Translations under genes and position numbers: made by a program | The notes under the pieces: model-generated | What the model was told of the DNA's origin: nothing | The model's input: only the letters and a program-made list of their open reading frames with translations | Database searches by the model: none | NCBI RefSeq assembly: GCF_001012815.1 | Contig: NZ_JYJP01000003.1 | Span: 1 to 64,000, forward strand | Origin: Vibrio mexicanus | GTDB taxonomy: Bacteria > Pseudomonadota > Gammaproteobacteria > Enterobacterales > Vibrionaceae | DNA: 64,000 bases | Direction: 5' to 3' | In this document: one piece after another, positions 47,760 to 57,877 of the stretch | How the letters are laid out: every line of letters begins with the position of its first letter | Numbering within the stretch: the first letter of the stretch is position 1

Positions 47760-47840
47760 GTTTTACATCAATAAAAACGACGGTTTTTGTTGGTTTTGTG
47801 GCAAAACTTGGCGAATAGGTACTAGTTTTATATAAATCAG

Positions 47841-47867
47841 TTGCATTTTGGGATTTGCAAAATGCAA
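47841..47867. promoter_or_regulatory. LuxO binding sites
   Basis: TTGCAAAATGCAA (47855-47867) is a perfect TTGCA-N3-TGCAA palindrome, the LuxO box. A half-matching TTGCATTTTGGGA follows at 47841. They lie about 110-135 bases upstream of the qrr start, where a sigma-54 activator would bind. Confidence 0.85.
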
Positions 47868-47915
47868 TTAATCCGAATGTGCATTTAATTGTTTATGTCT
47901 TAGTGATGGTTTTAT

Positions 47916-49168
47916 TTAACTCAGAACAGGGCGTCGAGTTATTTTTCGCCACGGCAAACTTAATAAGATAAAAACACCTATGGCATAAAACATCGACCAG
48001 CCAAGGCAAAGAAAGACCAGAATACAGAGAATCAAAGACACTATCGCGAGGTTTCGCTCAAATCCTCTCAACAGTTGGCAAGCCGCTAGCATTGCTAATA
48101 AATAGACAAAGACAAACACACTGTTTGCTAGCTTTAAGAAGAATTCCAAATCCAGCCCTGCAAGCTCGCCAATGATGCTGGAAATGAGGAGTACACCACC
48201 AACAATTAGCGTGGCGTTAGCTGGAACACCACGCTCACTGACTTTGGCAACGATACCGTCGGGGCGATACTGCCGTGCTTGTGCCCAAACCATGCGAGAA
48301 AGGCTCTGCGTATAAAGGTTAATGCTCGCGAAACAGGCAGCGAATCCGAGGACGCTGATAAGTAAACCGAACTTCTCACCAAACAGCTGCTGACTTAGCC
48401 AAGGAATAGAGGCGGTTTCAAAGTAAGCCGAACCGTAAGCCCCATGTTTTAGGATCACGACAGAGCACGCCCAGTATGTTGCACCCCCTATAAAGCAGCC
48501 GATAATGATGGCGAGTGGGAAATCGCGCTCAGGGTTTTTAAACTCTTCTCCCATATGTGCAAATGCTTCAATTCCTACAAAACACCAAAACATCACTGCG
48601 AGCGCAGAGGCAATCGGCCAAACGGCATCAGGAGTAAGGGCGGGCATGATGATGTCTGCGGTTGATACTTCTCCTTGATAGAGAAGAGCAATAACTAGCG
48701 CGAATATCGAAAGAGCAATAAGAGTTTGCAAACGCCCTGATGACTTAGTCCCTAATAAGTTAACGATAATAAGCAGTACGACCGTAATAATTTGGGCGAT
48801 GAGTGGGGTGGCGATAGCAGAAGGTAACAGAGGCTGTAGAAAGCCGGCTGCGAGGGCGACAGCCGCGGGTACGCCAACCGGAATCACACTGACAAACAAC
48901 CAGGCGACACTATTCGCTAGCCTTTGATTGAAGGCCTGCTGGACAAAGTAAGCCGTACCACCTGCGTTAGGAAAACGCTTACCGAGTTTGGCGAAGGTGA
49001 GGGCAATAGGCAGATAGCAATGAACAATATAAACCAAGCCCAAAGCGTGAGTTGCTGGGCAATACCTGCGGCAAGGGCGGGGATCATGAATAAGCCTGTT
49101 CCGAGCAGTGTTGTAGATAGCTGCCCGATACCCGATACCAATGTGATCTCTTTGCGTAATTCTGCCAT
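47916..49168 (-). pseudogene. Amino-acid permease of the YjeH type, frameshifted
   Basis: This inner-membrane permease of the APC superfamily has about 12 helices, with GTGLFMIPALAAG at the first unwound helix and FWCFVGIEAFAHMGEEFKNP in the middle. It is close to E. coli YjeH, which exports methionine and branched-chain amino acids. The frame breaks at about 49013; one base more gives FIAILPIALTFAKLGKRFPN and a 417-residue protein (YjeH has 418). The ATG at 49168 has an ideal AAGGAGGAGTGA site. Its stop lies about 50 bases before the LuxO boxes, so qrr sits downstream of it on the same strand but has its own promoter. Confidence 0.85.
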
Positions 49169-49340
49169 TCACTCCTCCTTGAGTTGAACCATTGAGAATA
49201 CGGATAAATCGTTAAAAAGCGAGGTGAATTTGTATCTTTATCGAGATAAGCTTCGGTTTCATGGTTTAACAACTCGGGTTTCATGGCTTGGCAATTTGTG
49301 TCACATTAAGTCAATTCGCAAGTGACTGCAGGTTTTGATT

Positions 49341-49955
49341 ATGACGTTTACCGTTTGGCTCTCTTTGTTCACCATTTGTCTATTAGGGGCGATGTCTCCC
49401 GGCCCAAGTTTAGCCATTGTGGCAAAACATAGTTTAGCGGGCGGTCGATTAAACGGGTTAGCCACAGCGTGGGCTCATGCGTTCGGTATTGGGATTTATG
49501 CTTTCATCACTCTGATCGGTTTAGCGGTTTTGCTGCAGCAGTCTCCAATCCTGTTCAAGGCCATTAGTTATTGCGGTGCTGGTTATCTCGCTTACTTAGG
49601 ATTCAACGCACTGAAATCCAAAGGTGGCGTAGCCGCCAAACTTGAATCAGGTGAGCGCGTCTCTGTTTGGCAATCGGCGAGGGAAGGTTTTTTAATATCT
49701 TTGCTGAGCCCAAAAATTGCGTTGTTCTTCATCGCCTTGTTTAGCCAGTTTGTTTCTGTGGGTGAGGCTTGGTCCGCTAAAGTTGTTATTGTTGCAACCC
49801 CTCTGATTGTCGATGGCCTTTGGTATACCTTGATCACTTTCTTGCTATCAAGTCCGCTACTGATCGAAAAGATACGCTCAAAGGCGCAGCTAATCGATCG
49901 TTTATCTGGGGTTGTATTGATTTTACTGGCTGTGCGAGTATTCATAACGGTATAA
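49341..49955 (+). CDS. LysE/RhtB-family amino-acid exporter
   Basis: This 204-residue inner-membrane exporter has about six helices and the family N-terminus GAMSPGPSLAIVAKHSLAGGR. Members expel threonine, homoserine, leucine or other amino acids; the cargo is unknown. The ATG at 49341 is used; the TTG two codons before it adds nothing. It is divergent from the YjeH-like permease and 34 bases upstream of the oxidoreductase gene, so these two may be co-transcribed. Confidence 0.87.
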   Translation: MTFTVWLSLFTICLLGAMSPGPSLAIVAKHSLAGGRLNGLATAWAHAFGIGIYAFITLIGLAVLLQQSPILFKAISYCGAGYLAYLGFNALKSKGGVAAKLESGERVSVWQSAREGFLISLLSPKIALFFIALFSQFVSVGEAWSAKVVIVATPLIVDGLWYTLITFLLSSPLLIEKIRSKAQLIDRLSGVVLILLAVRVFITV

Positions 49956-49989
49956 CAGACCTAAAAACAAGAACCTTTAAGAGAATATT

Positions 49990-50988
49990 ATGATTAAGCT
50001 TGCGGTAGTGGGGACTAATTGGATCACCAAACAATTTGTCGATGCGGCGCTCGAGACAGGTCGTTTCGTATTAAGCGCGGTGTACTCGCGCAGAGAAGAG
50101 AGCGCAAAAGCGTTTGCAGCTCAGTTTGAAAATAGTGAACAAGTCACTCTGTTCAGTGACTTGGATGAGCTGGGAAAGAGTGATAAAGCGCAAGCGGTTT
50201 ATGTCGCTAGCCCAAATAGCTTTCATGCGCCTCAAGCCATGTCGTTGCTTCGCGCAGGTAAAAACGTGATTTGTGAAAAGCCGCTAGCGTCGAATTACGC
50301 ACTTGCTCAGCAGATGTATCAAGTAGCTCAAGAGTCGGGCGCCGTGCTATTTGAAGCATTTATGTCACCTCATACTCCAAACTTCAAGAAACTAAAGGAA
50401 GAGCTCAATAACATTGGTGCTCTGAGACAAGCAAGTATTAGCTACTGTCAGCGCTCGTCCCGTTACGATCGTTTTCTGGCTGGTGAGAATCCAAATACGT
50501 TCAATCCAGAATTCTCAAACGGTTCGATTATGGATATTGGCTACTACTGCTTAGGTTCAGCGGTAGAGCTGTTCGGACGACCAACCGGTGTTCAAGCGCA
50601 GGCGAACTTGCTGAGTTCTGGGGTTGATGGAAATGGTACGGTGTCACTCCAGTACCCAGACTTTAACGTCGTGCTGCTTCACTCTAAAACCAGCGACTCT
50701 TATGTTCCTTCAGAGTTTCAAGGCGAACAAGCCGCGTTGCAAATGACCATGATTTCTATTGGTGAAAAGCTTGAGCGAGTGACACGCGGTCAACCAAACC
50801 AAGATCTTTCTTTGCCTCAACATGCAAACCCAATGTATTACGAAGCGCTAGAATTCGCAGAACAAGTAGAATCGAACACGATCAATGAAGAGTGCAAGGC
50901 TCGCTCACTAGTAGTTGCAGAGCTCCTGACAGAAATTCGCTCGCAAACAGGCGTGGTATTCCCAGCAGATAAATCAGAAAGTTTGTAA
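49990..50988 (+). CDS. Gfo/Idh/MocA-family NAD(P)-dependent oxidoreductase
   Basis: This cytoplasmic dehydrogenase of 332 residues has an N-terminal Rossmann fold (LAVVGTNWITKQF), the family motif CEKPLASN with its catalytic Lys (about residue 97), and a C-terminal alpha/beta domain for substrate. Members act on sugars, inositols or related compounds; the substrate is not evident. The Rossmann start has GTNWI where many have GxGxxG, as in a subgroup of the family. AGAGAATATT lies before the ATG. Probably in an operon with the LysE gene. Confidence 0.87.
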   Translation: MIKLAVVGTNWITKQFVDAALETGRFVLSAVYSRREESAKAFAAQFENSEQVTLFSDLDELGKSDKAQAVYVASPNSFHAPQAMSLLRAGKNVICEKPLASNYALAQQMYQVAQESGAVLFEAFMSPHTPNFKKLKEELNNIGALRQASISYCQRSSRYDRFLAGENPNTFNPEFSNGSIMDIGYYCLGSAVELFGRPTGVQAQANLLSSGVDGNGTVSLQYPDFNVVLLHSKTSDSYVPSEFQGEQAALQMTMISIGEKLERVTRGQPNQDLSLPQHANPMYYEALEFAEQVESNTINEECKARSLVVAELLTEIRSQTGVVFPADKSESL

Positions 50989-51050
50989 TACTTTGGTATA
51001 AACTACGCATAGGTTGAGAAGTATTCCTGCGAGAAACAAGAGAGATAATC

Positions 51051-51449
51051 ATGCAAGCAGAAGTAAAGTGGATAGAGGATTTTAAGTTCCTAGGACATTC
51101 ACAGTCAGGCCACTCAGTTGTGATGGATGGAAATGGTGGTGCAACGGCACCGAGCCCAATGGAAATGGTGCTGATGGCCGCTGGTGGTTGTAGTTCCGTT
51201 GATGTGGTCGATGGGCTAAAAGAAGCAGGACAAAACGTCTCGGAATGTGTTGCCAAATTGACGACCGAACGTCGTGAGACTGCGCCAAGAATTTTTACTA
51301 AAGTGAATATTCATTTTGAAGTGTCAGGCACAGCTCTAGAGCCTGAAGTCGTTGCAAAAGTGGCGGCAGACTCCTTAGAGAAATACTGTTCAGTGTGCTT
51401 GATGCTCGGTGAGGGAATTGAAATGACTCACAGTTGGGAAATAGTGTAG
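51051..51449 (+). CDS. OsmC-family peroxide-reducing protein
   Basis: This protein of 132 residues matches the YhfA-type OsmC family. The two conserved cysteines are in AAGGCSSVDV and KYCSVCLML; in OsmC/Ohr these reduce organic peroxides. The short size without extra N-terminal domain fits YhfA. A GAGAGATAATC lies before the ATG. It is probably monocistronic, closed by the terminator at 51478. Confidence 0.9.
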   Translation: MQAEVKWIEDFKFLGHSQSGHSVVMDGNGGATAPSPMEMVLMAAGGCSSVDVVDGLKEAGQNVSECVAKLTTERRETAPRIFTKVNIHFEVSGTALEPEVVAKVAADSLEKYCSVCLMLGEGIEMTHSWEIV

Positions 51450-51477
51450 ATCACGCACTCCGTATTGAAAAACGCAA

Positions 51478-51503
51478 AAGGCTGAGTCAACTTAGCCTTT
51501 TTT
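51478..51503 (+). terminator. Rho-independent terminator
   Basis: AAGGCTGAGT pairs with ACTTAGCCTT (one G-U) around a two-base loop, followed by TTTTTT. Confidence 0.85.
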
Positions 51504-51527
51504 ATTGTTGGTTGTAAGACTGTTTGA

Positions 51528-52031
51528 TTACCATTCGATGTAAATGGATGTTCCGGAAGGGACGAGATTTAAAAACTCATCCATTTCCTCATTAGTAAGT
51601 GCGATACAGCCATCTGTCCAGTCGAAGCTTTGAGTAAAGCTTGGGCTTCTTTTTTCACCATTCTTTTGTCCATGGATTTTGATATTCCCACCGGGCTTTT
51701 CTCCGCGAGACTGTGCCTTGAATCGGTCAACCTCATTTGGGTAATTGATGTGCATTGAGCGGTGAAAACTCGATTCCTCGATAACGAAGTCAAGCATGTA
51801 CCAACCTTCAGGTGTTCTAAAGTCCCCTTCGCGCTGCTTGTGGCCTTTTGGTTGTTTGCCCAACGCAACCTTGTACTCCTTAATCATGTCGAAACCGCTA
51901 AACAGATACATCGCCCTTTTAGACTTATCAACCACAACCAAATCAATCTCAGGCTGTGCGTGAGAGAAAGTGGGTAATGAAAACCAAAGTAATAGGGCTA
52001 GAAGTCGGGTCATTTTACATTTTTGCAACAT
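51528..52031 (-). CDS. Periplasmic L,D-transpeptidase (YkuD family)
   Basis: This 167-residue exported enzyme has a signal peptide (LLALLLWFSLPTFSHA) and the YkuD catalytic motif, His in IKIHG and Cys in DWTDGCIALTNEEM. The family cross-links peptidoglycan or attaches proteins such as Lpp. No LysM domain is seen. The small form resembles free-standing ErfK/YafK-type enzymes; YafK-like members cleave or edit the Lpp link. The second ATG (52013) gives a tidier signal peptide but has no better ribosome site. Converges with OsmC. Confidence 0.85.
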   Translation of the reverse strand: MLQKCKMTRLLALLLWFSLPTFSHAQPEIDLVVVDKSKRAMYLFSGFDMIKEYKVALGKQPKGHKQREGDFRTPEGWYMLDFVIEESSFHRSMHINYPNEVDRFKAQSRGEKPGGNIKIHGQKNGEKRSPSFTQSFDWTDGCIALTNEEMDEFLNLVPSGTSIYIEW

Positions 52032-52341
52032 GCATGATCTTTAAGTAATTTTAGTGTTTTTAGTCCTAAATCGCCACTTGGGCTTAATTGTCTCAAAAAT
52101 AAGACTTTTGTTATTTTTCGCGAAAGAAGCCTGCAAGATGGTGCAATTTATGGAAAAGAGATCATAAAAATGCGCCTTATATCGACTATGTGAAATATAG
52201 TTGTCACAATCTGCGAGCCACTTAACGCAGTCTATTTGAAGCGTTTGATTGCATATGCCGGATTAACTTATTTTTAACCTAAAATAGGCTCATTAAATCG
52301 GGTTCGCGCATATGCTTCCAAGAGAAAGACTGAAGGAAATA

Positions 52342-54476
52342 ATGTCCACTAGAAGCCATTCTAGTTTGGTGAAATCGCTGTTTAATTTTCTTGATGAAAT
52401 TGTCGAACCCAGAGCCTGCTTGATTTTCCGTGAGCCGACTGAAAAGAGCGATGCGCAGGCTTTGTATCAAACTGATGCAGCCACTAAAATTTCACACTAC
52501 CCTTCTACCTTTTGGGCTTGGGTCGCTCAATTTGATACTTCTGATAACCTGCTTCCTCTCTTCATGCGACTTGCCAATGGGATTATATTGCGCTGATGGG
52601 CGGTGAATCCTATGTGTTTATGTTGGACAATCACCCAGAGTGTCGAACCTATTTGATGATCGAAGCGGTCAACGAAAGTAAATATCAAAGCGCGGCAGAG
52701 AATAGTATGTTCGATATTCTTCAGCTGTTTGCGTCGCGTTGGCAATGTGTCCGAGCTGAAACTGATGCCGCTCGAGAGTACAAAAACCGTGATATCAAAG
52801 AAGCCAAATATCTTGATGCCATCAAGCAGCGCGAGCAATTCATCGACAACATGAAGCTCGTACAACAACTGGCTGTTGAGATGTCAAACCTTGCAAGCTT
52901 GGATGAGTTGCACAGATTCGCAGTGGAATCGATTCGTGAAAAGCTGGGATTTGACCGCGCAATATTGCTACTGCTAGATATGAAAAAACGATGTTTCAGC
53001 GGGACTTACGGAACCAATGAAGAGGGTGATACGGTCAGTGAGCACCACACTCAATATGACCTCCATCAGCTAGAAGAAGATTACATCAACGCCCTTTTTG
53101 AGGGAGAGCAAAGCTTAGTTATTGTTGATGACGCGCCCTTATACAGTGCGGGTAAAGTCGTAGGTCAAGGCTGGAATGGTATGCTCATCTTACGCGATGG
53201 AGACGAGATTATCGGTTGGGTAGCCCTCGATAATTATATCAACCGCCTATCCATTACGAGTTATCAAAAGCAAATGTTAGAGTCGTTTGGGTCTCTGCTT
53301 GCTCAAATTTATATTCGCAAACGCCAAGAGCAGAACGTCCGCATGTTACATGCGAGTATGGTGGAGTTATCACGTTGTATGACGATCCACGATGTATGTC
53401 GTTCTGCTGTTGCTTACTCAATCAAGCGTCTAGGCATCGATCGATTGGCGGTGTTTCTTACTGATCCTGAATGTACCTATATGCAAGGTACGTGGGGAAC
53501 TGACATCCATGGCAATGTAGTTGATGAGTCCTACTATCGCTCTGAGACCCAAGACCGCTCGATTGTAAACATGGCGCGTGCCCACCCGAATGAGGTGGTA
53601 TTTGAAGAGTCAGTCCCAATCTACCACGACTTCAACATTGTAGGTTTTGGTTGGACAGCGATGACGATGCTCACCAACAACAGCGGGGAGCCAATTGCTT
53701 TCATCGCAGCCGATAATTTGATTAAGCGCACTCCACTTACCTCCCAACTTCGAGAAATGATTCGAATGTTCGCCTCGAACCTGACGGAAGTGATGCAAAA
53801 AACCAGTGCGCAAGAAGCGGTTCATCAATTGAACGAGAACCTTGAGAAAGAGGTTAAGAGTCGCACAAGAGAGCTTCAGCAAGCGAATGAAAAACTCGAC
53901 TTGATGTCCAAAATGGATCCATTAACTCGACTTGGTAATCGTCGAATGTTGGAGCACCTACTTGAAGATTTATGCTGTAAACATGGCGGAGATGTGGTCG
54001 AGTACGGCGTCATCTTAGTCGATATCGATCACTTTGGTTTGTTTAACAATGATTATGGCCATCTCGAAGGAGATATTGCCTTGATGCGGGTTGGTAATAT
54101 TCTTAAGCATCATGCGGAGATTGGCGATGAAACTTTCTGTCGCATTGGTGGCGAAGAATTTGTATTGCTCGTCACCAACAAAACAGAGCAGCAAATTGCG
54201 ACATTGGCAGAGTGCATTCGCGATTGTATTGAAACAGAAAAGATCCCGCACAAAAGTAATACGGCGAGCGAGTATCTCACCGTTTCAATTGGTTACCATG
54301 TCATGCCATTTGAGCAGAACAACTTCAATTTTAACACCGTTTATGACAGCGCAGACAAAGCTTTGTATCTTGCCAAAGACCAAGGCCGCAACTTAGTGCG
54401 TGGTGTGACGGATGACTTAATAATCGATGCGTCTAAGAAAGTCACACGAAGCAGTGCTCGTGCAACAAGCCATTAA
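52342..54476 (+). pseudogene. Diguanylate cyclase with tandem GAF-like domains, frameshifted
   Basis: Cytoplasmic c-di-GMP synthase of about 711 residues. An N-terminal region of about 170 residues leads to two GAF-like domains (about 180-325 and 335-490; GWNGMLILRDGDEIIGWVALDN), a coiled-coil linker rich in Glu/Lys/Gln, and a C-terminal GGDEF domain with active loop RIGGEEF (about 615) and the metal-site DIDHF. No RxxD inhibition site lies five residues before GGEEF. The frame breaks in GGG at 52579-52581; one more G gives NGDYIALMGGESY. GAAGGAAATA precedes the ATG at 52342, which I prefer to 52312. The shift is probably a sequence error. Confidence 0.85.
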
Positions 54477-54506
54477 AGCGTCGATTGTTTTCAAGCCAGG
54501 CTGGGT

Positions 54507-55073
54507 TTAAATCGGACTATTGGGGTAGTGGATGATGTTGTGAAATACCGCATTTTCATCCCCGATATTTCGGTATCCGTGTAACTGGTGGGCGTTAAAT
54601 CGAACCGCTTGGCCAGCTTCCAAATCATGCCATTTCCCATCGAAAAGAACCGACATCTTTCCTGAAATACACAGAATATGCTCAGTCACTCCTTTGCTAT
54701 GCGCTTCTGACTGGTGTTCATAGTCAGGAGTGAGCGTGAGCTCGTACACTTCGAACCCAAGTGACACTTCAAATGGAAAGACTAAACTAACCAAAAAGCC
54801 TGGATTGTAATTCTCATGCCGGATCTCATTGGCGTCTCTGAACAAGCTAGACAGATCTTGCTTGGGCTCTAGCGAGATCAAGCTCGATAAGGACACTCCG
54901 AATCCGGTGGCGATTTGCCAAAGTTTGGCAACGGTAGGGCTAGATTCGCCACGCTCAATCTGACCGAGCATGGCCTTACTGACTCCTGTCTCCTTCGAGG
55001 TTTTATCTAAACTCCACCCCCGATCCGACCGTAAGTCTTTTAAGTTTTTACCAACAGTAATTTCTTCACTCAT
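54507..55073 (-). CDS. XRE-family regulator with cupin domain (SutR/YdcN type)
   Basis: This 188-residue regulator has an N-terminal helix-turn-helix (SLDKTSKETGVSKAMLGQIERG) and a C-terminal cupin barrel (about 100-185, EHILCISGKMSVLFDGKWHDLEAGQ). In E. coli the SutR (YdcN)-YdcO pair has the same arrangement. GAAAGAGTTGTT precedes the ATG at 55073; a GTG at 55112 is unsupported. It is divergent from the BenE-type transporter, which it probably controls through the two operator copies at 55097-55148. Confidence 0.9.
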   Translation of the reverse strand: MSEEITVGKNLKDLRSDRGWSLDKTSKETGVSKAMLGQIERGESSPTVAKLWQIATGFGVSLSSLISLEPKQDLSSLFRDANEIRHENYNPGFLVSLVFPFEVSLGFEVYELTLTPDYEHQSEAHSKGVTEHILCISGKMSVLFDGKWHDLEAGQAVRFNAHQLHGYRNIGDENAVFHNIIHYPNSPI

Positions 55074-55096
55074 AACAACTCTTTCAAAAAACGGTT

Positions 55097-55148
55097 GTGC
55101 GTTATAGCGCACAAGTGCTAAGTTTTAATGACGGACGTTATAACGCAC
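55097..55148. promoter_or_regulatory. Two GTGCGTTATA operator copies
   Basis: GTGCGTTATAGCGCAC (55097-55112) on the plus strand and its counterpart GTGCGTTATAACG on the minus strand (55136-55148) lie inverted in the gap between the XRE-cupin and BenE genes. They are likely binding sites of the XRE regulator and also overlap both promoters. Confidence 0.6.
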
Positions 55149-55164
55149 ATTGAAAGAGATTGAT

Positions 55165-56343
55165 ATGACTCAGATAAAACTTTCCCATATTAGTACCGGC
55201 TTTCTCGCCGTGTTTGTTGGTTATGCGAGCGCAGCGGCCATTATTTATCAGGCGGCTTCTAGCGCTGGGGCAACTCAAACTGAAATTGGCTCTTGGTTTT
55301 GGGCGCTTGGAATAGGCATGGGGCTGTCGACCATCGTGATGTCGTACAAATCGAAAATGCCCATCGTTACCGCTTGGTCGACACCGGGGGCGGCTTTGCT
55401 GATCACGTCTTTAGACGGCTTAACCATGGCTCAAGCTGTGGGTGTATTTCTCTTTAGCTCAAGCTTGATTACCTTGGTTGGTGTTTTTGGGTTATTTGAT
55501 AAATTGCTTGAGCGAATTCCCTTGTCAATCGCGTCGGCCATGCTTGCAGGGATACTTATCCAATTTGGCCTAGGGGTGTTTTCTGAACTGATGCAGGAAA
55601 CACTGTTGATCGCCGTAATGCTCGGTATGTTTATTCTCACCAAGGCTTGGTTTAAAAACCTGCTTATTCCCGCCATATTTATAGTCGTCACCGTTGCTTG
55701 TATGGGTATGGGAAAATTGGATGTCACTGGTATCGAGTTTACGTTCACCACACCTGTTTTGATGACACCCGAACTCGATATCGCATCCATGATTAGTGTC
55801 GGGATCCCGCTGTTTATCGTGACGATGGCATCCCAAAACTTACCTGGGTTCGCAGTGCTAAAAGCGAATGGCTATCACACACGTTCGTCTGGAATCATAA
55901 CGACAACGGGATTAACGGGTGTTTTGTTAGCGCCATTTGGTGGATTTAGTTTCAATTTGGCGGCAATCACGGGTGCGATTTGCATGGGCCCGAATGCGGA
56001 CGAGGACCCAAGTAAACGTTATGTGGCAGCAATTTCAATGGGATGTTTTTACCTGTTAGCTGGTGTGTTTGGTTTGTCATTTGTGCAGCTGTTTACTGCC
56101 ATTCCACAATCTGTCGTCATTGCCATTGCTGGGCTTGCGGTGATGGCACCGTTAGCGAACTCATTGACAGTGGCGATGAGTGATGACAACAATCGTGAAG
56201 CGGCTTTAATGACTTTCTTGTTCACAGCCTCGGGCATTAATATGCTCGGTGTGAGCAGCGCATTTTGGGGGGTGAGCTTAGGATTGTTCTGCGTTTGGTT
56301 CAATGGACTAAAGCAAAAACAGGCCAAACTCACATCAGCATAA
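55165..56343 (+). CDS. Benzoate/H+ symporter family transporter (BenE/YdcO type)
   Basis: This inner-membrane transporter of 392 residues has about 12 helices. It matches the BenE family with GYASAAAIIYQAA near the start, MPIVTAWSTPGAALL and GGFSFNLAAITGAICMG (about 275), all characteristic. BenE carries benzoate in soil bacteria, but the YdcO subgroup paired with SutR has no proven substrate. The ATG at 55165 follows AAAGAGATTGAT; an open TTG at 55150 lacks a site. Divergent from its probable regulator. Confidence 0.92.
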   Translation: MTQIKLSHISTGFLAVFVGYASAAAIIYQAASSAGATQTEIGSWFWALGIGMGLSTIVMSYKSKMPIVTAWSTPGAALLITSLDGLTMAQAVGVFLFSSSLITLVGVFGLFDKLLERIPLSIASAMLAGILIQFGLGVFSELMQETLLIAVMLGMFILTKAWFKNLLIPAIFIVVTVACMGMGKLDVTGIEFTFTTPVLMTPELDIASMISVGIPLFIVTMASQNLPGFAVLKANGYHTRSSGIITTTGLTGVLLAPFGGFSFNLAAITGAICMGPNADEDPSKRYVAAISMGCFYLLAGVFGLSFVQLFTAIPQSVVIAIAGLAVMAPLANSLTVAMSDDNNREAALMTFLFTASGINMLGVSSAFWGVSLGLFCVWFNGLKQKQAKLTSA

Positions 56344-56369
56344 TGATGTTTGATTGCCAATCGGCAGCA

Positions 56370-57278
56370 CTATCTACCTTTAACATAGTTAACGTGATTG
56401 AGGTTAACCTGCTTTCGGTACTGATTTGGGGTAACGCCCCTATGTTTTTTGAAATGTCGGTGGAACAAGCTTAGGTTGGCGTACCCGGCTTGGTTGGCAA
56501 TCACATCAATGGGTTTGGACGTCTGCTTGAGTAGGTGGCTTGCGTGCCCTAGCCGTAAGTGTTGAAGGTATTGTGAAAAGCTCGACTGCATAGACTGTTT
56601 GAAGTGTCGTTTTAGCGTCGCGATGCTGAGATTCGCATAACGAGCTGTCTCTTCAAGTGTGATGGCATTATGGTAGTGCTCAGTCATGTAAGATAGGGCA
56701 TCAAGCATGCGGGAATCTTCGAGCTGGGGAATCGATTTGTGCGAAAGGGCAATCGTATAATTTGGAGCTTCCGATCTAAGCAGCTCTAAGAGCAGTAAAA
56801 ACAGCGAAAATCGGGTAACAGCTGATCTCCCCTCGCACAGTTGCTGAATAATAGGATAAGCTTTGGTCATGCATGTTGGATGATATGACCAAGCGCCCGG
56901 GCAGCGCTCAAAATAGCTCTGCAGCTCAACTAATTCGGTGAGCTGAGATTGAGCCAATTGAGTGAACCAGTTACTTGGAACCATCACAATATAGCTGTGG
57001 ATCATGCCATCTTGTTGGTCTGTTTCTGTGGGCATTACTGCCGTGTGGCGCGCTCGGCCTCCCCAAGTATGAGCTACCCCCGGTCGAGTTAGCGTGAGAT
57101 CCCAGCCAGACACTTCGCAAATATCATCCGCGATATAGCGCTCCCCTTGTACATTTGTCGTCAAGGTAATTTCCCAATCCCAATGATAGTGCCAATGGAA
57201 AGTCAGCTCAGGGCGGACTTTACGATAGGCGGTAAGTTGGAGTTGGTCAGGATAAGTTTGGATTTCTTTGGTAATCAT
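56370..57278 (-). CDS. AraC family transcriptional regulator
   Basis: This 302-residue regulator has an N-terminal cupin-like sensor (about 20-130; FHWHYHWDWEITL) and a C-terminal double helix-turn-helix (TLEETARYANLSIATLKRHFKQ and IANQAGYANLSLFHRHFKK). It converges with the BenE gene. The ligand is unknown. No clear ribosome site precedes the ATG at 57278, but the domain layout is complete. Confidence 0.88.
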   Translation of the reverse strand: MITKEIQTYPDQLQLTAYRKVRPELTFHWHYHWDWEITLTTNVQGERYIADDICEVSGWDLTLTRPGVAHTWGGRARHTAVMPTETDQQDGMIHSYIVMVPSNWFTQLAQSQLTELVELQSYFERCPGAWSYHPTCMTKAYPIIQQLCEGRSAVTRFSLFLLLLELLRSEAPNYTIALSHKSIPQLEDSRMLDALSYMTEHYHNAITLEETARYANLSIATLKRHFKQSMQSSFSQYLQHLRLGHASHLLKQTSKPIDVIANQAGYANLSLFHRHFKKHRGVTPNQYRKQVNLNHVNYVKGR

Positions 57279-57440
57279 CTCAGGACTGTTTCTTTACTAT
57301 GTTCCGACTAAATGTGCTCCGAACTGTTGCTGATAATCGTTCATCTTGAGCTAATAGTACATATTATCGAGCTCTTTATGAACGTTATTGTCATTTAGAA
57401 CGGGTAGAGTGTGATTTCTTGTCTTGCTTTGGAGCAAATA

Positions 57441-57877
57441 ATGAAACAAATCCTTTTCCTCTGTTCAGGTAATTACTATCGCAGTCGTTTTTGTGAACTT
57501 TACTTTAATGCCCTGGCCGAACGTTCAAGGCTACCATGGCGTGCAGACTCTAGCGCATTGCTCCGTGATCTCAGTGATACGGGTAATGTCGGCGCAATTG
57601 CTAAAGAAGTGATTGAAAAGCTTGATGAGTTAGGGGTGGAATCATCGCAGCATCCGCGTATGCCGAAAATTGCTACCGCAAAGCAAATTTGCACTGCAAA
57701 TCGTGTCTACGCTGCCAGCCGAGTTGAGCATGCCCAATGGTAGAAGAGTACTTTTTAGAACAAGCGGATTTGATTGAGTTCTTTGAAGTCGAGGATGTCC
57801 CAATCATGCAGCCAGAAGAAGCGTTTGAACTACTACGCCAAGATGTTGAGAGAGTAATTGAAGAGCTTACTCAATAG
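57441..57877 (+). pseudogene. Low-molecular-weight tyrosine-phosphatase-like protein, frameshifted
   Basis: This small protein starts with the phosphatase loop C-x5-R in FLCSGNYYRSRFCE. It also has HPRMPKIA in the middle. The reading shifts in CCC at 57733-57735: one more C gives EHAPMVEEYFLEQADLIEFFEVEDV and a continuous protein of 145 residues that ends at TAG 57875-57877, close to the usual 150. Unlike classical enzymes, the DPY segment seems replaced by EVEDVP, so the general acid may be the first Asp; activity is uncertain. Longer reading from 57411 adds an unsupported ten residues. Confidence 0.75.
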
